Positions 10,088 to 19,020 of a stretch of DNA of 64,000 nucleotides are shown one piece after another. Position 1 is the stretch's first letter, and every line of letters begins with the position of its first letter. The stretch lies in the NCBI RefSeq assembly GCF_944388875.1, contig NZ_CALXKQ010000001.1:248001-312000 (forward strand), given 5' to 3'. Origin of the DNA: an uncultured Brachyspira sp. (GTDB taxonomy: Bacteria > Spirochaetota > Brachyspiria > Brachyspirales > Brachyspiraceae). The notes below the pieces were generated by a model, which made no database searches, was not told where the DNA came from, and was given only the letters and a program-made list of their open reading frames with translations. A program made the position numbers and the translations under genes.

Positions 10088-10528
10088 ATGTTTAAAATCA
10101 TAAAAATAATACTAATATCACTACTAGTGCTATTTGTAAATTATGACAATAAAAATCATAGTTCAAATTATAATATACCAATAGATGATTTATGTATTAT
10201 AAGAAAGAATACTGGATTCCCATGTCCAAGCTGCGGTATGACTAGAGCATATATAGAAATGTTTAAGCTAAATTTTAAAAGAGCTTTTTATTATCATCCG
10301 TTATTCATTCTTCCTGCTGTAATCTTTTTGACTGCCTCATTAAGAAAAAAATCAAAAACAGCAGATAAAATATACAATAATCATTATATTACAATTACTA
10401 TATTAATAATATTTATAGCAGTATATATAGTGAGATTTATAACTTTATTTCCAGATGAAGAGCCTTTTACATACAACTATAACAGTAATCTATACATATT
10501 TATACAAATAATACAAAATATAAAATAG
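10088..10528 (+). CDS. DUF2752 membrane protein
   Basis: A 146-residue protein of the DUF2752 family, function unknown. The family core is clear at about 35-60: CIIRKNTGFPCPSCGMTRAY, with the CPxCGMTRA motif whose cysteines could bind metal or form a disulfide, followed by FKRAFYYHPLFILPAVIFL, which begins a membrane helix. Helices lie at about 5-17, 70-83 and 100-120. ATG at 10088 is chosen over the TTG directly before it. The next gene starts 129 bases downstream on the same strand. Confidence 0.8.
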   Translation: MFKIIKIILISLLVLFVNYDNKNHSSNYNIPIDDLCIIRKNTGFPCPSCGMTRAYIEMFKLNFKRAFYYHPLFILPAVIFLTASLRKKSKTADKIYNNHYITITILIIFIAVYIVRFITLFPDEEPFTYNYNSNLYIFIQIIQNIK

Positions 10529-10657
10529 ACTATTAAGCATAAATTTTATTATATTAAATATTGATTTTTTTTTAATAATATATATAATACTTCAGTGCTA
10601 TTTTTTACATAAATTATTGTTTATTTATTTTTATTTACTAAATTGGTTGGATATCTT

Positions 10658-11341
10658 ATGAATTTTTTTACTAAAATAAAACTATATATAATAGTTCTTA
10701 TATTCTCATGCAATTTAATATTTGCTAAAAGCGGTTTTGAAGCCATATTAAATATTCCTTTTGGCATAACATTATCATACCCAAATGAAACTCTTAAAAA
10801 TTTAGGATATAAAATGTCCCCTAATCTGGATGCATCTGTACTACTGCAGACTGGATATATGTTCTCTATAGTTGAAAACTTTTCTATAAGTGCTTTAGGC
10901 GAAATAGGATATTCTTATGACAGTTTTTCTGTATATAAAAAAGAAAATGATATCTCTAATATAATTTCATGCTTTACACATAATATACAGCTTGGAATAT
11001 TATCAAAATTCAATATAAAACAATATTCAATAGGAATAGGCGGAGGAATGAAGTTTCCTATGTATGTTAATTATTTAGTAAAAAATAATAATTCTATAGT
11101 AAGCAAAGATTCTATAAAAACTGCTGATATAAAAAATTATTTTGATTCTGTTTTTTCTTGGTATGTAAAAGCAAGTATAGATTATTATGTATTTTTTACT
11201 GATATTCTAGCATTGAACATAGGTGCGTATTTTTTATATGATTTTGGCTTAAAAGGAAAAAAAGAGTATAATAATACCATAGGATTCAGCAGTTTTGATG
11301 TAGGAATACAAATAGGGTTCAGGTTCGGTCCAAAGCCTTAA
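10658..11341 (+). CDS. probable outer-membrane beta-barrel protein
   Basis: Unrecognised 227-residue exported protein. A signal peptide (MNFFTKIKLYIIVLIFSCNL, cleavage probably after IFA) is followed by alternating polar and hydrophobic residues with many tyrosines and glycines, for example FSISALGEIGYSYDSFSVY, and the sequence ends in FDVGIQIGFRF followed by four residues, a near-terminal beta-strand of the kind used for outer-membrane insertion. I choose ATG at 10658 because it begins the signal peptide; a TTG five codons upstream is possible. No specific family assigned. The following gene also encodes an outer-membrane protein. Confidence 0.65.
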   Translation: MNFFTKIKLYIIVLIFSCNLIFAKSGFEAILNIPFGITLSYPNETLKNLGYKMSPNLDASVLLQTGYMFSIVENFSISALGEIGYSYDSFSVYKKENDISNIISCFTHNIQLGILSKFNIKQYSIGIGGGMKFPMYVNYLVKNNNSIVSKDSIKTADIKNYFDSVFSWYVKASIDYYVFFTDILALNIGAYFLYDFGLKGKKEYNNTIGFSSFDVGIQIGFRFGPKP

Positions 11342-11531
11342 TATCATAAAATTTATATCTTTATTACAATTTATTCATAATATAAATTATTTTCCCATTT
11401 TAATATTTATATGGTTTAATTTATGTGCAGTTTTTTACGTTAATAATGAAAAAAATATGATTAATGTTATAATACAAATGTGATTTTTATTATATTTAAT
11501 GAAGTCAAGTGTTGAAATAGGAAGATAAAAT

Positions 11532-12935
11532 ATGAGAATTATATTGATATTGTTTATATTATTATCTGTATATTCTTCACTTTTTGCTGAGGAGATTATA
11601 ACTAATTATCAAAATACGAATTATGAAGATGTAAATGATATAGACTATGAAGATTATAATGAGGAGGAAGATAATCAGGATTTTGATACCCCAAATAATA
11701 TACAAGTTCTGCATAAAAAGAAACAGCTTCTTCTTGACAGCATGATAATAATAAGAAAAAAAGATATAAAAGAATCAAAATCAAAAAACATAGCTGAGCT
11801 TATAAGAGAATATGCTAATATAGACATAAAAAATAAAACGGTATATTCACAATCCACATTCATATTAAACGGTGAAATACTTAATAACGAAAAGAAAAAA
11901 ATATATCTATTTTTATATGATAAAAACAATATAGACTCTATAGATATTAATTATCATGTTATGACAGGAAGAATAGTATATAACATATTAAGCAAGAATT
12001 ATGCAAAATCTGAAGAGATTTTATATATGAATCTTTCAAGAGATGTTCAATTAGAATCATCAAAAACTATAGGATATACAAAAACTCAGACTAATGAAAG
12101 TAAAACTTCAGGAAAGATGAATCTATTAGAATATAATATAAAAAATCAAAATAACAGCTCTTTGAAATTCAATTTAGATACATCAGGAGAAGAAAGAGGA
12201 GGGAGTACTAAAAAAAGCACCTCAGCAGATTTCAGATCTTATATAAACGGAGATGTTAACTTTAATATCAATCCTATAAAAGAGATATCTTTAACAGGCA
12301 AATACTTCGTAAATATGCAGACAGATATTGCTTTATTAAATAAAGGATACACAAACAGTATAAAAAATCAGAATATATATCAAGGCGGAAATATAGGATT
12401 ATCTATAAAACCAACAAGCATGATAACAATAGAAGCATTATATTTTATAAGCAGTAAAAAAGACCTGTTAAATGTAACTAATAATAATTATTTAACAACG
12501 CAGGGAAACAGAACAAGCATAACATTCAGCATACCAATAAGACAAATTAATTCTACCATAAAAATAAAAGGTAATTATTCTTATTTGGTTGGCGAAAATT
12601 TATATAATGTTAGCGTTCAAAATAACAGCCTTCCTGGACTTCCTAAACATCAATTTAATACATCATTGGAATATGTTTACAGCAAAACAAGTGATTTAGA
12701 ATCCAGCATACTATTTAATGTTCAGTATATAGGAGATGAATATAATAATGCCACTCAAACAGACCTTGACAAAGCATACACAACTTTTGATATAATAGCT
12801 TCTTTCATATTCAAAAAAGATATATCACTAAAATTTGGAGTAAAAAATATATTAGATGTAAAATATGAAAATATAAAAGGATATCCTATATCAAGCAGAG
12901 AGTATTTTCTTAATGTATCTGCAAAATTAAGATAA
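11532..12935 (+). CDS. TonB-dependent receptor-like outer-membrane protein, short
   Basis: A 467-residue exported protein that looks like a small TonB-dependent receptor. A signal peptide (MRIILILFILLSVYSSLFAE) precedes an acidic stretch, then a plug-like region (LDSMIIIRKKDIKESKSKNI through STFILNGEILNN, about 70-130), then a beta-rich barrel. The C-terminus is receptor-like: DISLKFGVKNILDVKYENIK and YFLNVSAKLR. The barrel region, about 300 residues, is shorter than the usual 450-550, and I see no convincing TonB box. The ligand is unknown. The gene stands alone ahead of the repeat island. Confidence 0.6.
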   Translation: MRIILILFILLSVYSSLFAEEIITNYQNTNYEDVNDIDYEDYNEEEDNQDFDTPNNIQVLHKKKQLLLDSMIIIRKKDIKESKSKNIAELIREYANIDIKNKTVYSQSTFILNGEILNNEKKKIYLFLYDKNNIDSIDINYHVMTGRIVYNILSKNYAKSEEILYMNLSRDVQLESSKTIGYTKTQTNESKTSGKMNLLEYNIKNQNNSSLKFNLDTSGEERGGSTKKSTSADFRSYINGDVNFNINPIKEISLTGKYFVNMQTDIALLNKGYTNSIKNQNIYQGGNIGLSIKPTSMITIEALYFISSKKDLLNVTNNNYLTTQGNRTSITFSIPIRQINSTIKIKGNYSYLVGENLYNVSVQNNSLPGLPKHQFNTSLEYVYSKTSDLESSILFNVQYIGDEYNNATQTDLDKAYTTFDIIASFIFKKDISLKFGVKNILDVKYENIKGYPISSREYFLNVSAKLR

Positions 12936-12977
12936 AATATAGAATTTTATGACCTAATACAAAGATTTGATTTATTT

Positions 12978-13180
12978 ACGCACGCAGAACAAAGTTAAAA
13001 CTACATAATTATTTGCAATTCAAATTTATGTTATATTAAAAATTTGGTTTATCGTGCGTTAATAAAAATTCTAAATTTAATAAAAGCTAGGGCGGGTGTG
13101 CTTTTGTAATTAGGCAGTAAAATTAATTAGAATTCTATTTTTAATAAAAACATGAAATTTATAAGGGCGGGGTATGTTTA
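12978..13180 (+). repeat. modular intergenic repeat, copy A1
   Basis: One of three copies in the window. In order: CGCACG at 12979, CGTGCG ending at 13058 (80 bases spanning an AT-rich centre), GGGCGGG at 13090-13096 (31 bases later), and GGGCGGGG at 13165-13172 (75 bases after the previous G-run). The AT-rich DNA between these motifs is not conserved between copies, but the spacings are. The CGCACG and CGTGCG motifs can pair. No open reading frame of note overlaps it. Confidence 0.7.
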
Positions 13181-13199
13181 AAAAATTTTAAAATCTATT

Positions 13200-13405
13200 T
13201 TCATTTTCCCACCCTTTATATTTTCTGCTTTAATATACAATTTCTATATTATTTTTCTTTTTGGTTAGAAATAGTCATGGCACTACCCACCCAAGTGTTT
13301 TTTTAATTTATTTCTAACCCACCGCACACAGAACGAATTTGAAAATATAATGTATTTATAATTTGTATTTTTTTATATTATAAATTTTATTAACCGTGCG
13401 TAGTA
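13200..13405 (-). repeat. modular intergenic repeat, copy A2, inverted relative to A1
   Basis: Same motif order as A1 when read on the minus strand: CGTGCG at 13395-13400 (read as CGCACG), CGCACA at 13323-13328, CCCACCC at 13286-13292 and CCCACCC at 13208-13214. Spacings are 78, 30 and 78 bases. The G-runs have decayed from GGGCGGG to GGGTGGG. It faces A1 head-on, 20 bases away. Confidence 0.65.
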
Positions 13406-13715
13406 TAAAAACAATTATTATAATTGTATCAAAATACTCGACAAAATTAGTAATAAAATTAGTTTTGGAACAAGTCTAAAGTACTTTTCAAATATATATA
13501 GTTTATGTATTACAATTTTATAAATAGTGATTTTTTATACATTGTTTTTATTTTAATATAATATTTCATATAAGGATAAAGTATTTCTCTTGCTGTAGGC
13601 AGTAGTTAATATAGTTCTTTATGTACTCCCTGTACTACAAAAAACTGGGTATACTTCCAACTATTAAAATTATAAATATATACATAGCTACATAACCAAA
13701 ATTTTTAAAAAAGTG

Positions 13716-13744
13716 TTGAATTATTTATTTTAATATAGTATAAT
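13716..13744 (+). promoter_or_regulatory. strong promoter ahead of the AGCCA repeat and FkbM gene
   Basis: TTGAAT at 13716-13721 and a perfect TATAAT at 13739-13744 are separated by 17 bases. Transcription would start near 13751, at the ATG of a short leader ORF, and would carry the pentanucleotide repeat in the transcript. Confidence 0.65.
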
Positions 13745-13750
13745 CCGCCA

Positions 13751-13870
13751 ATGGATATTAATAAGATGAATAATACTTTGGGCTTAATCAAGCCAAGCCA
13801 AGCCAAGCCAAGCCAAGCCAAGCCAAGCCAAGCCAAGCCAAGCCAAGCCAAGCCAAGCCAAGCCAACTAA
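13751..13870 (+). CDS. leader ORF containing the pentanucleotide repeat
   Basis: A 39-codon ORF starts with ATG at the predicted transcription start (MDINKMNNTLGLIK), runs through the AGCCA repeat as repeating PSQAK, and stops at TAA (13868-13870) directly after the repeat. There is no Shine-Dalgarno before this ATG; ATG at 13766 is an alternative. Changing the repeat count changes the reading frame leaving the repeat. One of the three frames stays open to 13982, across the FkbM ATG at 13964; the present count gives a frame that stops at once. Whether it is translated is unknown. Confidence 0.3.
   Translation: MDINKMNNTLGLIKPSQAKPSQAKPSQAKPSQAKPSQAN
13789..13866 (+). repeat. pentanucleotide tandem repeat (AGCCA), 15.6 copies
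   Basis: A perfect period-5 tract of 78 bases with 15 full AGCCA units from 13791 to 13865 and no interruptions. It is GC-rich against its AT-rich setting. Such uninterrupted short tandem repeats change length by slipped-strand mispairing and often mark phase-variable genes. It lies in the predicted transcript leader, about 100 bases before the FkbM start codon. Confidence 0.95.
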
Positions 13871-13963
13871 TATAATAATCTTTATTTTAAAAAATTATAT
13901 AATTCTAATAATCTGTGTTAGGTATTTTTGTTTAGAAAAATTTGATACAATAGGAGATATAAA

Positions 13964-14758
13964 ATGGATAGAAAAACAATAGATATGATAGTATGGTGGA
14001 TACCTTTTAGACGATTAAGAGATGTTGTAAGATGTACTTTAAATGATATACATTCTATTCTAAATGAAACAATAGATACAAAAAATAAAATAAATAAGAT
14101 ATTATCAAAAGAGAATATAATATACCCTTGCAAATTATCTGATATAGATTTTTATTTTTATGATTCTATGATATCTTGTACTACAGATGTAGTAAAAAAA
14201 GAAATAGGTCCATATAATTTTGATTCAATAGATTTCAAAGAAGGTGATATAGTGATAGATATCGGAGCCAATATTGGCATGGTATCTATATATTTAGCTA
14301 AAAAATATCCTTTTTTAAAAATATATGCTTTTGAACCCGTAAAACAAAATTATGAAAATTTATTAAAAAATATAGAAATAAATAATATACCTAAATATAC
14401 AATTACAGCTGAAAATGTTGCAATAACTAAGGATAGAAGAGATATTGATATAATAATTCCATTATATAATACAGCTGCAAGTAGTTTCGTAATAGAACGC
14501 GGTACAACAGCATTAACTTCAAATATTGATATACATGTACAATCAATCACATTTGATGATATATTTAAAAAATATAATATAAATAAATGCAAATTATTAA
14601 AAATTGACTGTGAAGGTGCTGAATATGAAATATTATACAATGCTAGTAAGGAAAATCTAAAAAAATGTGAGAATATGAGAAGAGAATTTCATGGATGTAT
14701 AGATGAACAAAAACAATTATATGAGTATTGTTCTAAGTATATAAAAAACATAGAATAA
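13964..14758 (+). CDS. FkbM family SAM-dependent methyltransferase
   Basis: A 264-residue methyltransferase of the FkbM type, which usually O-methylates sugars or polyketide-like acceptors. The SAM-binding motif I is VIDIGANIGMVSIYLAKKYP at about 101-120, followed by IYAFEPVKQNYENL, and the later family motif LLKIDCEGAEYEILYNAS at about 208-225. A good Shine-Dalgarno (AGGAG) stands 8 bases before ATG. It is a single gene behind the promoter and AGCCA tract, with repeats upstream and a gene relic downstream, so it may be an acquired surface-glycan modifier. The acceptor is unknown; surface glycan is an inference from the family and the repeat. Confidence 0.85.
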   Translation: MDRKTIDMIVWWIPFRRLRDVVRCTLNDIHSILNETIDTKNKINKILSKENIIYPCKLSDIDFYFYDSMISCTTDVVKKEIGPYNFDSIDFKEGDIVIDIGANIGMVSIYLAKKYPFLKIYAFEPVKQNYENLLKNIEINNIPKYTITAENVAITKDRRDIDIIIPLYNTAASSFVIERGTTALTSNIDIHVQSITFDDIFKKYNINKCKLLKIDCEGAEYEILYNASKENLKKCENMRREFHGCIDEQKQLYEYCSKYIKNIE

Positions 14759-15005
14759 ACTTGTTTTTAAAGTTATTTTTACTTATAGCTATATTAGCTT
14801 TATTAAAAAATGTTATAGATATACAGATAGTATGCTTTTCTTGCTATAATATTTTTTTAGTGAATAAATCTTCTTTGATTATTCTAAAAATGTGTATTTT
14901 TTAATCAATATTTTCTTTACATTTTTTTATTATTTTTTTAATTTTTTACCTTAATATTCAAAACATATATAATATAAATTTATGTTCTTCTGTTATAATT
15001 CAAGT

Positions 15006-15207
15006 ATGAAAGATATTAACATACTTAATGATTTATTTATGCGGTATATATTGGAAAATATTGTTAATGCTGTTTTTAAATGAGGAAGGATTCAGACAAG
15101 GTATAAAATAAAATCAAATATTAACAGCTAAAAATATGAAAAATAAAAATATGGATTTGAACCTCATAAGCGAATTAACAGGACTAAGTATAGATAAAAT
15201 AGAATAA
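15006..15207 (+). pseudogene. relic of an Rpn family (PD-(D/E)XK) gene with large internal deletion
   Basis: The start (MKDINILNDLFMRYILENIV, then NAVFK and a stop at 15078-15080) matches the first residues of the intact gene at 40231-41136 (MKEINRLNDLFVRYL, then DILENIVNAVL), with GTEGDED removed. After the stop come EEGFRQGIK and, in a frame ending at 15207, DLNLISELTGLSIDKIE, matching the C-terminus of the intact gene (DIKIISENTGLSIEEIEKL). About 240 residues in the middle, including the whole nuclease core, are missing. The remaining gap between 14759 and polA holds nothing else I recognise. Confidence 0.75.
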
Positions 15208-15362
15208 ATATAAAAAAATAATTAATTATGATTTAAAAGGTTATAAAATTAAATACTTTTTTATCAAAATAAATTTATTCCAGTTATTTTATTTTACATT
15301 ATAAATTAATTATATATAATTCAATATTTACTTATTTCTATAAAATTGTATAATTCAATATT

Positions 15363-18134
15363 ATGAAAAAGACATTTCTTATTATTGACGCATTCGGTAT
15401 ACTTTACAGATACCATTTTATTTTTTTGAAAAGACCTCTATTAAACTCTAAGGGGCAGAACGTTTCATCTATTAATGGTTTTATGAGAACTTATTTCTCG
15501 CTCATTAATACATATCCTGCAGAATATATTGCTATAGCATTGGATAGTTCCAGAAAAACTTTTAGAAATGAAATATATAAAGAGTACAAAGAAAACAGAG
15601 AAAGCATGCCTGATGATTTAAGGAGCCAGATACCTATACTCTATAATCTTATAGATGCTTTGGGAATATCTAGAATAGTTCTTGATAATTATGAGGCTGA
15701 TGATATTGTAGGAACTATTGCCGAAAAAAATAAAAAAGAGAATATTAAAACTATTATTTACTCTCCTGATAAAGATATACTTCAGCTTGTAGATGATGAT
15801 GTCAGAGTGGTTGCCAGCAATAAAGATAATGAGCTTATGGAGTATGATGCTGAAACTGTAAAAGAAAAAAGAGGAGTTTATCCTAATCAAATAATAGATT
15901 TACTTTCTCTAATGGGGGATGCTTCAGATAATATACCGGGAGTAAAAGGAGTAGGAGAAAAAACTGCTTTAAAACTTCTTGAAGAATATAAAAGTTTAGA
16001 TGGAATATACGAAAATATCGATTCTATTAAAGGAAAGGTTCAGGAAAAATTAATTGAATCAAAAGATATGGCATATATGAGTTACAAACTCGCTACTATT
16101 GAAAGAAATATAAAAGATTTTAATTTAGACTATAATGAAATAGCAAGCAATAAAATAAATATTGAAGAAGTCAATAAAATATTAGATGAATTGGAATTAA
16201 AGCAAATAAGAGATAAAATAAACTCTTATATAAATGTGGTAAGCAGCAAAAAAGAAGATAAGGTGAAAATTTCAAATAATGCAATTAATTCATCTAAAAC
16301 AGAAGAAGATACAAAAGAAGAAAGCCCAATACTTAGTGCTAAGGATAATAAGGCAAGCTATTATTTAATAGAAAATGAAACAGAATTAAAAAATTTATTA
16401 AATGATATTAATAGTAAAAAATTGGTATGCATAGATTTTGAAACTACAGGTCTTGATACATTTAAAGATACTATAATAGGAATTTCTTTTGCAATAAAGT
16501 CTAATGAAGCATTTTATTTAGATTTAAGCAGCAGAACAAATATAGATAAAGAAAAATGCTTAAATATGGTGTTTGAAACTTTAGCTAAAGAAGATATAAA
16601 AGTTATAGGGCATAATCTTAAATATGAATATAAGATGATGAGGGCTATTAATAAAAGTTTCGGAAATTTATATTTTGATACTATGGTGGCTGCCTATTTG
16701 ATTAACCCAACAAGAGGAAGATATAATATGGACGATTTAGCTATAGGATATCTTTCATACAATACTATAAAATACAGTGATATAACAGATAATGCCAAAA
16801 AAACTTTATTGGAAGTGCCTTTAAAAGATGTTGTAGAATATGCATGCGAAGATGCGGATATAACATTCAGATTTTATGAATGCTTTGCCCCGCTTTTAAA
16901 AACACATAATCTTGAAGACTTATTTTTTAACATAGAAATGCCTCTTGTAAGCGTACTTGCCGACATGGAATTTGACGGAGTATATATAAGCAGCGAAAAA
17001 ATGAAATCATTATCCGATGAATACTCCTCACTTTTAGAGAAAACAAAGAAAAAAATATACGAAGAAGCAGGAGAAGAGTTTAATATACAGTCTCCAAAAC
17101 AGCTTGAATATATACTATTTGATAAAATGGGTATACCTCCTACCAAAAAAACTAAAACAGGATTTTCTACTGATGAGGAAGTATTAACAGAATTATCACA
17201 GAAATATAAAATAGCCGAGTATATGCTCACATACAGAAAATATGCAAAATTAAAAAACACATATCTTGATGTATTTCCTACTTTGATAAATGAAAAAACA
17301 GGAAGAATACATGCTTCATTTAATCAGACAGTAACAGCTACTGGACGTTTGTCATCATCAGAACCTAATTTGCAAAATATTCCAGTAAGAGGAGAAGAAG
17401 GCAGAGAGATAAGAAATACATTCATAGCAGAAAAAGGAAATTTGCTTATAGCTGCCGACTATTCCCAAATAGAATTAAGACTATTAGCACATTTCAGTAA
17501 CGACCCTGCTTTGGTAGAAGCTTTTAAAAATAATGATGATATTCACAGAAAAACAGCAATGAAAATATATTCCGTAAGTAAAGAGCATGTAACTCCTTCA
17601 ATGAGAAATATTGCCAAAATAATAAACTTCTCTATTATTTATGGGAAAACAGCATTTGGCTTATCCAAAGAACTTGGTATAAAACGCAAAGAAGCAGATG
17701 ATTTTATAAAAGGATATTTTTCTACTTATTCTAGGGTAAAACCTTTCTGTGAGGAAGTTGTTGAGGAAGTAAGAAATAAAGGCTATGTTCGTACTATGTG
17801 CGGAAGGATTAGAGATTTATCTAAGACTATAAACTCATCAAATGCTATGGCTAGAAATGAGGCTGAAAGAATGGCTTTAAATACTCTTATTCAGGGAAGT
17901 GCTGCAGATATGATAAAGGTTGCTATGGCTGCTATACATAAAGAGTTTAAAAATCATTTGAAAACTGCAAAAATAGTCATGCAAGTTCATGACGAATTAG
18001 TAGTCGAAGTTTCAGAAGCAGAAGCTGATAAAGCTATGACTATAATGAAAGAGATAATGGAACATTCAGTAAAAACTAATGTGCCTATAACTGTTGATAT
18101 ACATAAAGGAAACAGCTGGGGAGAGGTTCATTAA
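15363..18134 (+). CDS. polA: DNA polymerase I
   Basis: Full-length polymerase I of 923 residues with all three activities. The 5' nuclease has DNYEADDIVGTIAEK and LMGDASDNIPGVKGVGEKTA. The proofreading domain, often inactive in other bacteria, keeps its acidic residues: CIDFETTGLDTF, IGHNLKYEYK and YACEDADITFRFY. The polymerase domain has motif A (LIAADYSQIELRLLAHFSND), motif B (RNIAKIINFSIIYGKTAFGL) and motif C (VMQVHDELVVEV). It serves Okazaki fragment processing and repair. ATG at 15363 begins the conserved KKTFLIIDAFGILYR segment; no Shine-Dalgarno is obvious. The GrpB-like gene follows 51 bases downstream. Confidence 0.97.
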   Translation: MKKTFLIIDAFGILYRYHFIFLKRPLLNSKGQNVSSINGFMRTYFSLINTYPAEYIAIALDSSRKTFRNEIYKEYKENRESMPDDLRSQIPILYNLIDALGISRIVLDNYEADDIVGTIAEKNKKENIKTIIYSPDKDILQLVDDDVRVVASNKDNELMEYDAETVKEKRGVYPNQIIDLLSLMGDASDNIPGVKGVGEKTALKLLEEYKSLDGIYENIDSIKGKVQEKLIESKDMAYMSYKLATIERNIKDFNLDYNEIASNKINIEEVNKILDELELKQIRDKINSYINVVSSKKEDKVKISNNAINSSKTEEDTKEESPILSAKDNKASYYLIENETELKNLLNDINSKKLVCIDFETTGLDTFKDTIIGISFAIKSNEAFYLDLSSRTNIDKEKCLNMVFETLAKEDIKVIGHNLKYEYKMMRAINKSFGNLYFDTMVAAYLINPTRGRYNMDDLAIGYLSYNTIKYSDITDNAKKTLLEVPLKDVVEYACEDADITFRFYECFAPLLKTHNLEDLFFNIEMPLVSVLADMEFDGVYISSEKMKSLSDEYSSLLEKTKKKIYEEAGEEFNIQSPKQLEYILFDKMGIPPTKKTKTGFSTDEEVLTELSQKYKIAEYMLTYRKYAKLKNTYLDVFPTLINEKTGRIHASFNQTVTATGRLSSSEPNLQNIPVRGEEGREIRNTFIAEKGNLLIAADYSQIELRLLAHFSNDPALVEAFKNNDDIHRKTAMKIYSVSKEHVTPSMRNIAKIINFSIIYGKTAFGLSKELGIKRKEADDFIKGYFSTYSRVKPFCEEVVEEVRNKGYVRTMCGRIRDLSKTINSSNAMARNEAERMALNTLIQGSAADMIKVAMAAIHKEFKNHLKTAKIVMQVHDELVVEVSEAEADKAMTIMKEIMEHSVKTNVPITVDIHKGNSWGEVH

Positions 18135-18185
18135 TATTCTGATTTTTAAAGAAAAAGAGTTTTGTATAAAATTTAGGAGTTTGTA

Positions 18186-18725
18186 ATGAGAATAATTGAA
18201 ATTGTTAATTATGATCCTAATTGGAAGAATTTATATGCAGAGGAAGAAGTAAAAATAAAAAATATTCTTAATGATATACTCATAAGCATTCATCATATAG
18301 GAAGTACATCAATAGAGAATTTAAAAGCAAAACCTATTATAGATATACTAGCTGTAGTTGATGATATAAATAAAGTTGATCATTATAATAATGATTTTTA
18401 TAATGTTGGATATAAAGCTATGGGAGAAAATGGAATAGCAAACAGAAGATTTTTTATGAAAGATTATATTAATGATAAAGGTACCCAAAAAAGATTTTCT
18501 CATATACATATATTTGATATTAATAATAAATTTGATGTTGAAAGGCATTTAGCTTTCAGAGATTTTTTAAAAGCTAATAAAAATATTGCAGAAGAATATG
18601 TTAAAATAAAATTACAAGCTTTAAAAAATTGTAATAATGATATTGAATTATATTGCAATTATAAAGACAAATTTATAAAAGACACTGAAAAAGCAGCATT
18701 GGAATTTTATATAACAAAATTATAA
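18186..18725 (+). CDS. GrpB (UPF0157) nucleotidyltransferase-fold protein
   Basis: A 179-residue protein of the GrpB/UPF0157 family. The family opening ([19 protein letters not shown]) is followed by the nucleotidyltransferase-like core [20 protein letters not shown], in which GS and the later acidic residues correspond to the polymerase-beta active site. [19 protein letters not shown] and the end YCNYKDKFI are also typical. Some relatives act on CoA precursors; its role here is unknown. It starts 51 bases after polA and is probably co-transcribed. Confidence 0.88.
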   Translation: MRIIEIVNYDPNWKNLYAEEEVKIKNILNDILISIHHIGSTSIENLKAKPIIDILAVVDDINKVDHYNNDFYNVGYKAMGENGIANRRFFMKDYINDKGTQKRFSHIHIFDINNKFDVERHLAFRDFLKANKNIAEEYVKIKLQALKNCNNDIELYCNYKDKFIKDTEKAALEFYITKL

Positions 18726-19020
18726 ATATTATAAAATATTATTTTATTAAATTTCTTATTAATGACAGAGAATCATTTTATAGAATGAAAGATTTATTTT
18801 ATAATTAAACTATTTTAAGAAGGTATTATGTAAATTAACTATAATAAAAAAATATAAATTTATTTGATAACAAATTAAAATATTTTAATAGATAATAAAA
18901 AAAATAATAATATACATAAAGTTTTTTTTATATTTTTAAAAATATACATTTTTTACAATTTTATTTATTTCTATTTTTTATATAAACTGTTTTATTTATA
19001 AAATTCTATAAGGAATGAAC

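Noticed and set aside
13789-13866. CRISPR-like array
   Set aside because: The unit is only 5 bases with no spacers; it is a simple tandem repeat.
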